A stretch of DNA of 64,000 nt from contig CH003303.1 of the NCBI GenBank assembly GCA_000149265.1, positions 46,257 through 110,256 on the forward strand, read 5' to 3'. Below are positions 1-10,706 of this stretch, piece by piece (the first letter of the stretch is position 1; every line of letters begins with the position of its first letter). The translations under genes were made by a program, and so were the position numbers. Source of the stretch: Ciona savignyi (lineage: Eukaryota > Chordata > Ascidiacea > Phlebobranchia > Cionidae). The notes under the pieces are model-generated. The model was given only the letters and a program-made list of their open reading frames with translations. It was not told the DNA's origin and made no database searches.

Positions 1-2
1 AA

Positions 3-3000
3 TTACAGTACATATGAATTGAAATTGGGAAGTAATTTAAATTTATCGTATATGTATTCGAAATCATATTTGACAATCATTTTTCTGATATATAATTTGA
101 ATTTTGTTTTGACGATCCATAAAATTTTCCTGACGAATTCGTCGTTATTCCACATGTATTTATTTTGAATATCCAGTTTGCGTTTTGCATAATATATTTC
201 GCATTTAGTTATTATTAATAACTTTATTAGAAGTATCTCGTCTTTTTGGGCGAGATCCGTTTTATTGTATAAAATTAGGGAATCGTTTCGATTATAAGTT
301 TTAAACGATATTTTGTTCGCGTATTTATGTATCGCGTCTATCACCATGATTATTACATTACAAGTGGTTAAAATATGAGAATAATTATCGTCTTTATTTC
401 TACAGAATTTGCAATCATGGATGTATATAATACCACCATGTTGAGGACGGATATTTCTTGTTCGAAACCAATCACCATGAGGTAGGAGGTTCCGTGCAAT
501 TTTATATGCGATATCGCGATCGACGTTGGAGAAAAAGGGTTTAATTGCTTTTGATTGTAGATTTATATATTTCCATGGAATTATTTTATTATTTAATTCG
601 ATATTATGAATCGGTGTAAGTTGAGCGATTAATGCGTTATAAAAATCTTTTATTTTCCCATTTTCCCAATTATAATCACAACGTTTCAGTTTATAATATG
701 CGTGTCGAACGTCACGATAGAACGAATCAGGGAAAGCGGCGTTTGGTAAGCTGTTACTATACAATAGTTTATTTAGGGAGCACATAGTTGAGCCTAGATT
801 AAATCGTGCCCATTCATGCCATAGTTCCGTTATTTTAGTTATATGTTTTAGGCGATATAAGCGAGCGGCTTTGAGAGCGTCTAATTTCGTTTTAATGTCC
901 GGGAATTGAAGTCCACCATGTTTACACGAAGAGCTAAGTTTTATTCTTTGAATCATTTCCATTTTATAGGGATGCCATACAAATTGATAAATTTCCGAAT
1001 TAATTCGCTGAAGGGTCGCCTTATTCATGGGAAGAATATCTCCTACCATGTTCAGTAGCGGTAAGATTAAGGTATTAATTATTGTTTTTTTACCATTTAA
1101 AGTTAAATGACGACGTTTGTTTATTCGTAAAGTATTAATTATATGATTTTTATATTTATCCCAGTTTTGATCTATACATTCACGTGAAAAGGCGAAGAAT
1201 ATACCTAGGATTTTAATAGTTTCGGCAATTTCGATAGACGGATAGGATCTGCGTAAAGTATAAATAGATAAATTATCATTACTTATTACTTTGGTTTTTA
1301 TTAAATTTATTTTTTGATCCGATACTTGAGCATATTCTTCCAATTCTTTAAATATTTCAGGAATTGATGAATTGTGCCCAGATAGTATAGTTAGGTCATC
1401 GGCATATTGTTCGCATTTAAGTTCGATATTATTTAGTCGATATCCGATTATTTTCTTATTATAGTTAAGTTTACGAGTGATTACTTCCATAGAGATTAAA
1501 AATAGTACCATACTAAGGGGACAACCCTGCCTTATTCCCCGTTTAATATGAATTTTAGGCGTGAATGCACCGTTAATCTCTATTTGACTGTTTACATCGT
1601 TATATATAATACGTATCCAGTTAATAAGGGTTCGGGGTAAATTTAATTTTAGACATATTTGTATAATAAATTCGGGGTCAGTACGATCGAAAGCCTTTTC
1701 AAAGTCAATTGCGATTGCCGTAAGTGGATGATTAAAATGTTTTGCGGAGTTAATTGCTGCTTGAATATTGTACATGGCGTCATTAATTTTTCGTCCTTTG
1801 ATTCCGCATTTTTGGTTTTTACTAATTATTTTATTAATGATTAAGTCGAAGCGATTACTTATTATTTTACTAAGGATTTTATAGTCGCAATTTAATAAAG
1901 AGATGGGGCGCCAATTTTTTAAGTCCGTTTTGTCGCCCTTTTTATGGATAAGTTTAACGATCGCTGTTTTCATGCTATTTGTTAACATTTGTTTTAAATT
2001 AGATATTATTATATACTTCTTCTAGATCGTATTTTAAGATCGGAAAAAGTTTTTTATATAAAGGATATGTGAGTCCATCACTTCCGGGGGTGCTGTTATC
2101 ACGCATATCATTAATGGCAGTTTCGATTTCTAATATATTTTATTGGTTGCGTTAATATGGAGAGTTCATCTTCGAAATTTATAGGATCGATGCAACGTAG
2201 ATAATTATCGGGATTGATGGTAGATGGTGAATTTCCCCACAGGTCGGTATAGAAATTCACAATAGCTTTTAGAGTGGTTTTAGGATCAGATGTTAAATTT
2301 CCCTCATTGTCTTTAACTCGAAAAATTGTATCTTTTTTTTGGTGCGATTTTTCAAAATCAAAGAAAGTTTTATTTGGAGATTCTTCGTTTGAAATAAATT
2401 TGACCTTAGAGCGAATGATGGCACCCGTATTTATAGAAGATTCGTATATATTTATATTATGTTTAAGGATAGATATTTTTTTGTTTCTAGATATCGTCTC
2501 CAGTTGGCGCTGGGAGATCAGATAGTCTTGAAACAGCATTTACGTAATTTTGTTTTTTCCCGTTTCGATTTTCCGTATGAGTAATCTATAGTGATGTGTT
2601 TAAGCATTTGTTTGCCGTCATCCCACCAATTTAGGAAGTTATTATATTTACGTTTTTCATATGTCCAGTTTTTCCAGAAAAGGGCCATTTTATCAATTAG
2701 ATCATTATTAGTTAATAAGGAGTTGTTTAGTTTATAAAAAGAGGGTCCCCATTTTTTAGAATTTTCTATATTAATCGAGAGTATGGGACAGTGGTTATGG
2801 TCGGAGAAGAAGTTTCGGACATGAATATATCGAGTTGCGAAGCTATTTAAATTTTTACTTATATATATGCGATCGATTCGTGTCGCCGTGGTGTTAGTTA
2901 TGCGTGAGTAATTAATTTCGAGTTTATTTAATTTACGAAACGCATCATTAATGGATTTATCTTTTTCCAGGGTACGCCAGGCTCGACGATCAGGTTTGGA

Positions 3001-3544
3001 GCGATGATCAAAGTTTCCTTTGATGTCGAGGGGATTTAGAAGCATGTTAAAGTCACCCAGGATTATCGAGTGAGTATATTGTGACGTTATTATATTTTCG
3101 TTAATTACGTTGATTAATTCGCTGCGTTTATTTCTATTTAAATTCCCACCAGGGTAAGTACGTGTTAATAATATTAAGTTGTAGATTGCGATTGGTAAGG
3201 GTTATTTTATGGATCATATTTTCCACCAGTATAGTATGATTAATAGTAAACGAATTTGATATATGATTTCGTACATATATCGCAGTACCATGATTGCATC
3301 TATTTTGTGTGGAATTTGCTATGATAGTGTTAAAGAAAATCGTGTATGGAGATAGAGATTGTAATCGTGAAATAGTTAGATTGTCCACACGGTGAGTCTC
3401 CTGTATGCATAAGATATCTATATTATTTATTTCTATATAATTATTTACATTATTTATTTTACATTTTAAACCATTAATATTAATGGTTGCAATATTTAAT
3501 GGATAAGAATTAATTATTTGATTATCTATTTCATGTCCATCCAT
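3..3544 (-). pseudogene. LINE ORF2 (APE endonuclease + reverse transcriptase), frameshifted
   Basis: The coding sequence is split over at least four segments in different frames: 3544-3134, 3045-2518, 2539-2111 and 1988-3. The first begins with an APE-type endonuclease N-terminus (ININGL, then CIQETH). The endonuclease GDFN motif lies near 3045-3060, in the frame after the first break. RT motifs are in the last segment: FEKAFDR, GIRQGCPLS and the catalytic YADD. A Cys/His cluster lies in the C-terminal part. The first break looks like a one-base change in the run of C near 3150, because the other frame continues the endonuclease. The copy cannot make a full ORF2 protein as assembled. Confidence 0.85.
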
Positions 3545-3620
3545 TGCAAATTAATAGTATGGACCGATGTTGAAAAAATATGTATTTATTGTTTGTAGTT
3601 CTTGATGGTGTTTAGGAACA

Positions 3621-5063
3621 CTATTGTTGAATATCTTCGAGTCTTCTTTTTTTGGGTGAGTTATCCTTGTTAAATTCATAAAATTGCGTTTTTAGTTCTT
3701 TGACGGTTCTTTGTATGTATGGTGGTGGGTTGGTGTTTGGGTTTCTAACGTATTCTTTGTGTGCTTTATTAATAATATAGCACGCCGATTCCGGGGAGTT
3801 GTCTGTTGACGCTGCAGATGATGTGGTGGGAGTTGTTGATTTTGGTTGAAGTTTGGAGGGTCCAGGGTTATCGTTGGTCTTTGTTGGGTCGAAGGTTAAA
3901 TTTTCAATTGGCTCTGTCAAATTGTTTGAGTGATGAGGTGCTGGTGTTGGTGGGGTTGTATAGATTGTCGGAATGTTTCCAGTTGTTGAAGGAGTAGGGG
4001 TTCTGGGTTTTATTGTTGGCAACATAATATCTTCGAATTGAATTGGTGTGGAGTTTGCCGATTGTGGTTTCTGTTTGTTTCGTTTGGGTGTTTTTAATGG
4101 TCTTTGGGGTAGTGACAAATCAGGTCCGGATTGAATGATTGTTGAGTTGTTTTCCTCAAATGTATCGATGGTTTCTTGTGGGGCGATGCTAGAGAATGGG
4201 TTGGAAGTTTCAATTGGTGTTTGTTTAGGTTGCTGTTTTGCTTTTGATCTTGAGATTACGGTTGTCCAAGTTTCGGTGGTGGTTGGAGGGGTGTTGTACC
4301 GAGTCTGATTTTGATTTATTTGACGGATTTGGGATGGATATCCGTTATAATTTCCTGCTGTGGGCGGAAAGGATCGACATCGTCGGGTCAGGTGGCCATG
4401 GGTGTTACAATGGTTGCACCATCCTTTCTTTGGGCACTTTTGTTGGGGGTGCCCACGCTCTTTACAGTAGCGACAAAGGGGAAGATGTGATTCACCCGGA
4501 CGGGTAACTGTGACCCATCTGCCGCCGACTTTCATTACTTTTGGAATATTATTGAGGTTCACATCAAACATCTTGATGGTGAGCCATCCATTCTTTATGT
4601 TTGGAAAGTGTCGATGTGTTCCAAAATAGAAGCTATCCACTTTGCCCCATTTATATTTTTTAATTAATTGACGCAATCTTGTCTCGTCAACCAGGCATGG
4701 GACGGGATAGAGAGTTACTATCTCCATCGGAGGCGAGGGAACTTTAGCCGACACATCCATGATGGAGCCATTTGGTCCGGTAAAGGTAAGATGTTTGTCA
4801 TTTATTATTTTGATTTCTTCTTCTATATTGGGTGGTTCTAAATTTTCAATTGATTTCAAGGTGAGGAGGAATTCGGATTGTTGGAAGTTTTCCGTGATGA
4901 CACCTTCAACCTGGGGACCAAGATAATGGAGTGCAGCGTCTTCAGCAAATATCTCCATGAAGGAGGATACGCTGATCAGCTCAACATTTCCGGAAAGCTT
5001 AATTAGAATGGAACGCGTCAAAGTTATTTCAAGTTCAGGTACTTGTCCGTCTTGTCCATGCAT
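3621..5063 (-). CDS. LINE ORF1 protein (RNA-binding, CCHC knuckles)
   Basis: This is an uninterrupted 480-residue ORF. Residues ~110-190 look like an RRM-type fold (a hydrophobic beta strand around EIVTLYPVP, then alternating strands and helices). Two CCHC knuckles follow at ~195-230: CRYCKERGHPQQKC and CNHCNTHGHLTRRC. The C-terminal half is rich in Pro, Thr, Ser and Asn and looks disordered. In LINEs ORF1 coats the element RNA and forms the RNP. It starts at the first Met of the frame and lies 76 bp upstream of ORF2. The intact frame beside a broken ORF2 suggests a fairly recent insertion. It belongs to the mobile element, not to the host. Confidence 0.85.
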   Translation of the reverse strand: MHGQDGQVPELEITLTRSILIKLSGNVELISVSSFMEIFAEDAALHYLGPQVEGVITENFQQSEFLLTLKSIENLEPPNIEEEIKIINDKHLTFTGPNGSIMDVSAKVPSPPMEIVTLYPVPCLVDETRLRQLIKKYKWGKVDSFYFGTHRHFPNIKNGWLTIKMFDVNLNNIPKVMKVGGRWVTVTRPGESHLPLCRYCKERGHPQQKCPKKGWCNHCNTHGHLTRRCRSFPPTAGNYNGYPSQIRQINQNQTRYNTPPTTTETWTTVISRSKAKQQPKQTPIETSNPFSSIAPQETIDTFEENNSTIIQSGPDLSLPQRPLKTPKRNKQKPQSANSTPIQFEDIMLPTIKPRTPTPSTTGNIPTIYTTPPTPAPHHSNNLTEPIENLTFDPTKTNDNPGPSKLQPKSTTPTTSSAASTDNSPESACYIINKAHKEYVRNPNTNPPPYIQRTVKELKTQFYEFNKDNSPKKRRLEDIQQ

Positions 5064-5165
5064 GACTTAGTCTTCTTCTTGATCGATATGTTGTATATTT
5101 GATGTATATTATGTGGTGTGGTGTGTTGTATATTGTGGGATATGTGTTTTGTTAATATAATGAGT

Positions 5166-6550
5166 ATTTTCTAGATTTCGGGGCAACATGGCATGCTTGT
5201 CACAATCATAATTCAAGAACAAAATCCGATTTTTAGGGTAGGCCTATTTCCCTGGGTAATTTTTTTATTTCTTTTAAGTGTTAAATCAGTGACTAATGCG
5301 GCGATCGCCTATGTAAACCATCTTAATTATCAACATCCGCGATCAGATTGACGTCATCCACTCGGAAACTGCAGAATCACAATGAGAACAGTATGACGCA
5401 AGTTGACCGGAGATCGTTATGACGTATTCGTCACGAGACGCCTGAGGCCTGTTCATGTGCGACGAAGTGTTACGGGCGTTGTCCAATTCTTGGCCTGACT
5501 GGACTTAAGGGGAGAGAGAATCGAGGCTTGGACGGACTGGTGGTTGGGCTGAGAAGAGACCGAGGTGACTTCCACCTGGCGCGCTAAGCGCCAGCCAGGT
5601 TATTGAGACTTTGTGGCATAGTTGACAGAAGGAACAAGACAAAAGTCGCTTCTGCCGGATTAAACAAAGAACGAGTTGACAAGCCGCAAAGGAGAACGAA
5701 CTGTCTATTAAACGCATCGCGCAGTTATTCCGTCGCCAGCCGGTTCAGCGAATCGATTCCCCAGTAAAGTGCATTGATTTATTCGTGTGTTTCTATCGAC
5801 AACGTTTGACAATAAACTAACTAACTTTCAACCAGCGTGGACTCGATCTTTGGAGGTCGGATATCGGAGTCAGCATATATTCGAGCCACGCGGTGCAGCA
5901 CAGAGCGTCCATCCATAACGCCAAGCTGCGCTTACAGAGGGTTAAAACCCCCCGACAAACCTCGAACGTTGCAACTAATGCACTTACATTCCACCAAATC
6001 TGATTCAAATTGTATTGGTCGTTCAAGCGCTATGCCCAAAAAAGGCTATTTTTTTAGAAAAAAATACCGTTTTGGTTTTAACGTCCCAGGGGAATTCCCC
6101 TAGATTTATCACCCAAAATTTTGATTTCTGCATATCTAGACCATGTTGTCCAACAAATTACCGAGTTTCATTGCGATTCCATTAACCCTTCTGGTAGATG
6201 TCGGGGCGACATAGCATGCCTGTCACAATTATCATTTAACAGCAAAAGTTTAATTTTTAGGGTATTTCCCTAGGTAATTTTTTTATTTCTTTTAAGTGTT
6301 AAGTCAATGACTAGTGCACTAACATTCCACCAAATTTGATTCAAATTGGAGCAGCCGTTCAAGCGCTATGGCCTAAAAAGCTATTTTTTTAGAAAAAAAT
6401 GACCGTTTTGGTTTTTAACGTCCAAGGGGAATTCCCCTAAACTTAATACCCAAAATTTTGGTTTTTGCATATCTAGGCCATGTTGTCCAAAAAATCACCA
6501 AGTTTCATTGCGATTCCATTATTCCTTCTGGTAGATGTCGGGGCGCCATG
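5166..6550. repeat. ~340-bp tandem repeat, two full units plus part of a third
   Basis: The landmark GTAGATGTCGGGGC recurs at ~6193 and ~6530, and a diverged version lies at ~5173. Units 2 to 3 are spaced by 337 bp. Unit 1 is ~340 bp once the inserted LTR and its duplication are removed. Shared blocks include TTTTTTATTTCTTTTAAGTG and a GTTTCATTGCGATTCCATT block. Related fragments occur on the minus strand at ~19505-19620 and ~20610-20695, so this is also a dispersed family. Confidence 0.75.
5297..5973 (+). mobile_element. solo LTR (677 bp) with 5-bp target duplication
   Basis: A 677-bp segment starts TGC and ends GCA. It is flanked by the perfect 5-bp direct repeat ACTAA (5292-5296 and 5974-5978). 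Removing it plus one ACTAA restores the surrounding tandem repeat, whose uninterrupted copy reads GACTAGTGCACTAAC near 6309. An AATAAA lies at 5811-5816 on the plus strand. It has more CpG than its surroundings. No retroviral-type ORF is present, so this looks like an LTR-LTR recombination product. Its retrotransposon family cannot be told from the sequence. Confidence 0.75.
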
Positions 6551-7450
6551 CCATGCCTGTCAAGCGTTTGACGAAGAAAAAAAAAAAAGAAAAAGAAAAA
6601 AAGAAAAAAAAAAACGGACAAAAACAATATGTGTCCCATTTTTTTCAAATCGGACCCATAATTAACAAACCAGCGGACCGCACTATACATGTATTTTTGT
6701 TTAAGCGTTCTGTTCTAACAAGTTACGGTTGGGGGCAGCGGGCAGACATTTCAAGGGTTTTTACTGCCGGGGCATGACCGTCCTACAAAAAGCGGTTTCG
6801 TCTTAAGCGCGTTTTCCGTTTTAATGGATTTTAGATAGGACATCCTTTAATTAAACAATACAAGTTTGGATTTTGGAAGTACGGTACAATAACTAAAATA
6901 AATTTTGTGCAGCTTTTGACTACAGACAGAAGCCGTAACAGACGGTATTGCCAGTTTTACCCAGCACATTGCACAATTGTACGAGAGGTGTCGTTTTCAA
7001 ATAAAATCGGACGACGTTCGCGCCAAATTTATATAGTCAGTAGTCATCTTTTCCTTCCAATGACGGCATTGCTCCCGCAAAATGATATTAAGGATAGGAT
7101 ATTAAAGGTAATACCCTTGTCGCTATGAGTGAGATAACGCAGGGGGCGTTATCAGATTACCTCGTTAATACGTAAAGAAGTGTTTTCACACAAGTAATTG
7201 TCAGATTAGCTCGCGCCCACCGAAGCGTTTCCGGAGCTATTGCAGTGTGTTGTGTATGATGGTTAAAACAAGTTAATTTGACGATTGTCAGTGTGTTAAT
7301 GTCTCTTGCGTTGTAACATGTATAACGGTGAATACCCTATAAATATTCACAAGTCAGTTAAGGATTGTCGTATAACATGCTTGTGTAGCTGTAGACAATA
7401 CTGCAGCATGATTGATTACCTAGGTCGTAGTTATACAGTTATATGCTACA
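6551..7450. other. gene-free interval with A/G-rich tract and SINE remnant
   Basis: No credible gene is seen. There is an impure poly-A/G tract at ~6575-6615 and a degraded minus-strand SINE at 7087-7262. The rest is unclassified AT-rich sequence leading into the MTBP 5' region. Confidence 0.5.
7087..7262 (-). mobile_element. degraded SINE tail fragment
   Basis: It shares with the better copies the GGATAGGATATT tail, the TCAGATTA-GCTCGCGCCCACC stretch and GGAGCTATTGCAGTGTGTTG. The middle is rearranged and the tRNA head is missing. Confidence 0.6.
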
Positions 7451-7487
7451 CCTTGTTTTTTTACTTTAAAATTGTATTTGCATTCAG
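7451..7487 (+). promoter_or_regulatory. candidate 3' splice / spliced-leader acceptor before MTBP
   Basis: A pyrimidine-rich stretch ends in TTTGCATTCAG at 7487, ten bases before the MTBP start codon. Ciona trans-splices a 16-nt leader to many mRNAs at such acceptors. Either that or a cis intron would explain why the in-frame sequence upstream of 7498 does not look like MTBP. It is inferred from sequence alone. Confidence 0.45.
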
Positions 7488-7497
7488 TGTAGAAAAT

Positions 7498-9873
7498 ATG
7501 AATCAATACATTTTGATTATTTCAAGCCGGGGTTGCAAATTTGATTTTCCAAAATATGGGAAGCAAGGATATGGGGGATTTGCAACTGAAACTACTGGAT
7601 TTTATTCTTACTTTGAACAATCTGTACAGCAACATTATGTGAAGTGGATTGAAATCAATTCTGAGAGTACTCAAAATGAAACAATAAATTCCAATTGGGA
7701 TTTGCAAACCGGAAATAATTTTGCAGATTATTTGCAAGTCACCTCGTTAGAGAATTCTGCTGACATCATTTTATCGCTTCTGGAGCAACTTCCAGTGCCG
7801 GGGTCGTTTGTTTGTGATGTTTATTGGTTTGCGTCGGGTGACAGCTTTGACAACAACACCAAGAAGTTGGCTCCATTGCTTGGCGTTTTAAAAAAGTTAA
7901 AACAATGGCATCTTGCTGAGGTGAATATTCTTCCTGGCTCCAATCAAAGTCAAATTCTTCCTCTTGCTGCCAAATTTATTGGAGCGAATTTGTTGCCTTA
8001 TAATAATCCGGATGAAAAGTATAAAATAAAATGGAAAAATGATGTCATTTGGAGAGGAGATATTTCCGCATCGTTACCTTGTTCAAGCATAAAATGCAAT
8101 TTGGGTGGCTTCACGTTACATTTGGCTGAAAAAGAGCAAACCTTATTTCGACATATGGATTGTGAAACTAAGAGGGGATTGAGTGGAATGTGGATTGGAG
8201 ATATTATGAAGGCGATTGAGTTTGTTGATATTACCACCGTTCCGTTGATGTTGTTTAGCGGGAGAAAAATTCTGCTTAGTTGTTCTGGTGATCAACAAAA
8301 GTTAGTTGAATTGCACGAATCTGTATCTTCTAACTGTCGAACAGGTTTGCTTTGTCGAATGAATTACATTCATTCTTCCAAAGCATTTCCTGCATGTTCA
8401 GAGCTCGGTACTAAACCATGGAAAGAAGCAATTACAAAATCGCCGAATGATTTATCTCCTCCAACCCTAAATTTGTACGAAAAAGGTAAGAACGTCTTTA
8501 TGATTTTAAGAGCTCAAAATCCAAATGAAAAAGAAAATTTGTTTTTTTCGGCTTACATACTTCATGACCAAAGTCATTTAAATTCTGAGTTTTTCCTGAA
8601 TGCTGAGTTATCACCGGCTAAGGAGGCTTCTTGTGGCACAATATCCACCAACAACTTGCCTTTGATCGACCCAAGCCAACTATTAAGAAGAAATAAAATG
8701 TTTCTTCGAGTTTTAGAAGCTTGGAGATTAGTGAAAGGTGATACAATGACAAAGGGCAACTTGGAAAACCTAATTTCTGCATTTTTTAATTGGTGTGAGC
8801 ATTCTCTCAGTTTGGACATGGAAATCTGCGGCAAAGGGAAACAGATGAACGACCAAACCAAGCTTAAACGGCTCCAACAAGTTCAAAATGTTTCTTTAGA
8901 GTTATCTGCCATTGCTAATCGTGGAAATAAAGATTTGGTCGGAAATTTAAAGCAAGAAAGATCTGATGTCATGAAATTAAGACCATCAACTTCTGATTCT
9001 TTAATCAAATCGTTTGAAACAAGTGAAATTTTAAAGCATTTTGATAAAAAAGGGGCAATGAAGATGTTGTCTAGCCTTCAGTCATTGGGCAAAGCTAATC
9101 CAGTGTTACCGAACATGTCAGCTCTGCAAGACTTTAACACAGCAGTTGCATTATGCTACCATGGGCTGACTTTCAACATAGATGACCAAAATGCTGAACA
9201 ACGTGACAAAATGTGCAGACGAATGGTTAAAAAGTTTGTCAAATATGAAACAATGTCCGTCTCATCCACATCCCAAGTGCCATCTCCTATTACTCTGATT
9301 ACAAGTGATTCACCTACAAAGCCCAAATTACCACTTCACACCCCAAGGAAGAAAAAAAGGCTACAGAAAGTGGCTGAGAAACTATATAAAAAGCGAATAC
9401 AAAAAACCTTAGCACAACCAGCACAATCTTCAATGACATTGAGATCAACTCCAAAGAAACAAAACCCAAACGACCCGAAAATGCTACTTTCATCCCCAAG
9501 GGTACATAATATGTCTTTAAGATCTTCTACACCAGTTAAGAAGACCACTGTTTCGAAACTTCAATTTGACAAAGAAATGGCTTCAAACAGTAATAGACCA
9601 CAGCAACCTGATAAAACGTCTGTATCCCATAAAAGCTCGCAAAAAACACACGTGCAGGGAAATAAGAAGAAATTATACGACCTGGTTGTGCAAACCTTGG
9701 CTGATAATGGCATCACAAAAGAGCATCAAAAATTTCACAAGTGCAGCACAAGGCTTTACAATGTAAGCATGGCATTTCTGAAGGATTTAAAAACTTCAAA
9801 AGGCCTAGCTTCAATGATGCAAAAGACTGTGAAAGAAAATGTTAAACTGGTTTTATCGTTTGAAATTCAATAA
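7498..9873 (+). CDS. MTBP: MTBP (MDM2-binding protein / Treslin partner), single exon
   Basis: The 791-residue protein (human is ~900) is recognisable as MTBP from end to end. The N-terminus MNQYILII matches the start of vertebrate MTBP. The LPVPGSFVCDVYW segment with a following LGVLKKLKQWH lies in the first quarter, and CYHGLTFNI in the middle. The highly conserved C-terminal block has FHKCSTRLYNVSMAFLKDLK and TSKGLASMM. A basic, Ser/Thr/Pro-rich linker (~600-730) precedes that block. MTBP binds Treslin/TICRR and is needed for CDK-dependent origin firing. It also binds MDM2. I chose the Met at 7498 because homology begins there. The frame is open upstream to 7306, but that part lacks similarity. 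The gene has no intron. The rhodanese gene follows 307 bp downstream on the same strand. Confidence 0.9.
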   Translation: MNQYILIISSRGCKFDFPKYGKQGYGGFATETTGFYSYFEQSVQQHYVKWIEINSESTQNETINSNWDLQTGNNFADYLQVTSLENSADIILSLLEQLPVPGSFVCDVYWFASGDSFDNNTKKLAPLLGVLKKLKQWHLAEVNILPGSNQSQILPLAAKFIGANLLPYNNPDEKYKIKWKNDVIWRGDISASLPCSSIKCNLGGFTLHLAEKEQTLFRHMDCETKRGLSGMWIGDIMKAIEFVDITTVPLMLFSGRKILLSCSGDQQKLVELHESVSSNCRTGLLCRMNYIHSSKAFPACSELGTKPWKEAITKSPNDLSPPTLNLYEKGKNVFMILRAQNPNEKENLFFSAYILHDQSHLNSEFFLNAELSPAKEASCGTISTNNLPLIDPSQLLRRNKMFLRVLEAWRLVKGDTMTKGNLENLISAFFNWCEHSLSLDMEICGKGKQMNDQTKLKRLQQVQNVSLELSAIANRGNKDLVGNLKQERSDVMKLRPSTSDSLIKSFETSEILKHFDKKGAMKMLSSLQSLGKANPVLPNMSALQDFNTAVALCYHGLTFNIDDQNAEQRDKMCRRMVKKFVKYETMSVSSTSQVPSPITLITSDSPTKPKLPLHTPRKKKRLQKVAEKLYKKRIQKTLAQPAQSSMTLRSTPKKQNPNDPKMLLSSPRVHNMSLRSSTPVKKTTVSKLQFDKEMASNSNRPQQPDKTSVSHKSSQKTHVQGNKKKLYDLVVQTLADNGITKEHQKFHKCSTRLYNVSMAFLKDLKTSKGLASMMQKTVKENVKLVLSFEIQ

Positions 9874-9943
9874 TTTTTTGCAATTTTTGCTGATTAGTTC
9901 GAGATTAATGTTCTTTTTGTGATAAAATCAGTTTTTTAAAATT

Positions 9944-10135
9944 GTCTTTTCATTGCATTTTCTACTATTTCTTTACACTTTCATAGTTCAACTGTTTTTC
10001 TAAAGCAGATAAGATTCTTTCTTTGCATTTTCTTATGTTTTCTTTACACTGTCATAGTTTGACTGCCTTTTAAAGCAGTTGGCATTTTTTCACTGCATTT
10101 TCTAATCTTTCTTTACACTTTCATAGGTTTTTGAA
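9944..10135. repeat. ~75-bp tandem repeat, about three diverged copies
   Basis: TTTCTTTACACTTTCATAG, then an AACTG/GACTG box, CTAAAGCAG or TTAAAGCAG, and TGCATTTTCT recur three times in the MTBP-rhodanese interval. It is T-rich and may overlap the MTBP 3' UTR. Confidence 0.65.
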
Positions 10136-10180
10136 ACTGTTAGAATTTAGAAGAATAGCTAACAGGTACTAAGTGTCGAA

Positions 10181-10706
10181 ATGGCATCTTTTAGCAGATC
10201 CTTGGTTAATATTGCACTTAACAGTGCTAGATGTCATTTCAAACCACAAATGGCAAGAAAAGTTTTTCAAAACAAAATAAACACCCAACTTTATGTCCAA
10301 GCTAAAAGCGTTACAAGTTACGCCAGAGAGTGGATTGATGTGGAGTCTCGACCTCAGTACAGTTTGGATAAACCTGCGTTTGATGCGGCTCGGCAGGACG
10401 AGAAGACTTATTTGATTGACGTTCGCGAACCGATCGAACTCGACGACGGCAAGGTGGAAGCCGCAAATTGCATCAACATCCCCCCTTGGGTTCCTGTGGG
10501 AGGCGTTCCTGATGTCCCCAGAAGAGTTCAAGGAGAAGTACGGACTGGAGAAGCCGGCGGAGGATGACAAGATCGTCTTCATGTGTCTCGCAGGAGTCCG
10601 AAGCACATGGGCGTTGCAGATTGGCCAATATATGGGGTATAAGAACAGTCAGCACTACATTGGGGGATACTATGAATGGACCACAGATGAACTTTTTCCA
10701 CTGTAA
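10181..10706 (+). CDS. single-domain rhodanese (sulfurtransferase), one-base disruption
   Basis: About 174 residues if one base is discounted. The N-terminus is Arg-rich without acids (MASFSRSLVNIALNSARC), as in a mitochondrial presequence. The rhodanese domain begins near YLIDVREP. The catalytic loop is CLAGVRS (C-x4-R-S), which would carry the persulfide, and a GGYYEW segment lies near the end. As assembled, the frame changes at a run of six C at 10480-10485: five C would keep the frame through the active site to the stop at 10704-10706. This could be an assembly error, an allele or a pseudogene mutation. No intron is seen. It resembles TSTD/HSP67B2-like proteins, with thiosulfate or another sulfane-sulfur donor as probable substrate. 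Confidence 0.8.

Larger units (their letters stand above)
1..5170 (-). mobile_element. L1/Tx1-like LINE retrotransposon, 3' end outside window
   Basis: Two consecutive minus-strand ORFs have the layout of an APE-type LINE. ORF1 has zinc knuckles (3621-5063). ORF2 has an endonuclease followed by a reverse transcriptase (3-3544). The ORF2 stop codon lies at positions 3-5, so the 3' UTR and tail fall before the window. The 5' end lies near 5160-5170, where sequence shared with the ~340-bp repeat begins. The post-RT region, with a GGL-x-x-P segment and a C-x2-C...H...C cluster, suggests the L1/Tx1 group. Clade assignment is an inference. The copy is dead or dying because ORF2 is broken by frameshifts. 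Confidence 0.85.

Noticed and set aside
6480..6777. Lys-rich small ORFs and Phe-rich reverse ORF
   Set aside because: Products of the A/G-rich tract at 6575-6615, with no signal or domain.
7306..7497. In-frame N-terminal extension of MTBP (64 residues)
   Set aside because: MTBP similarity begins at the Met at 7498, and a good 3' splice acceptor lies between, so the upstream part is more likely leader or intron.
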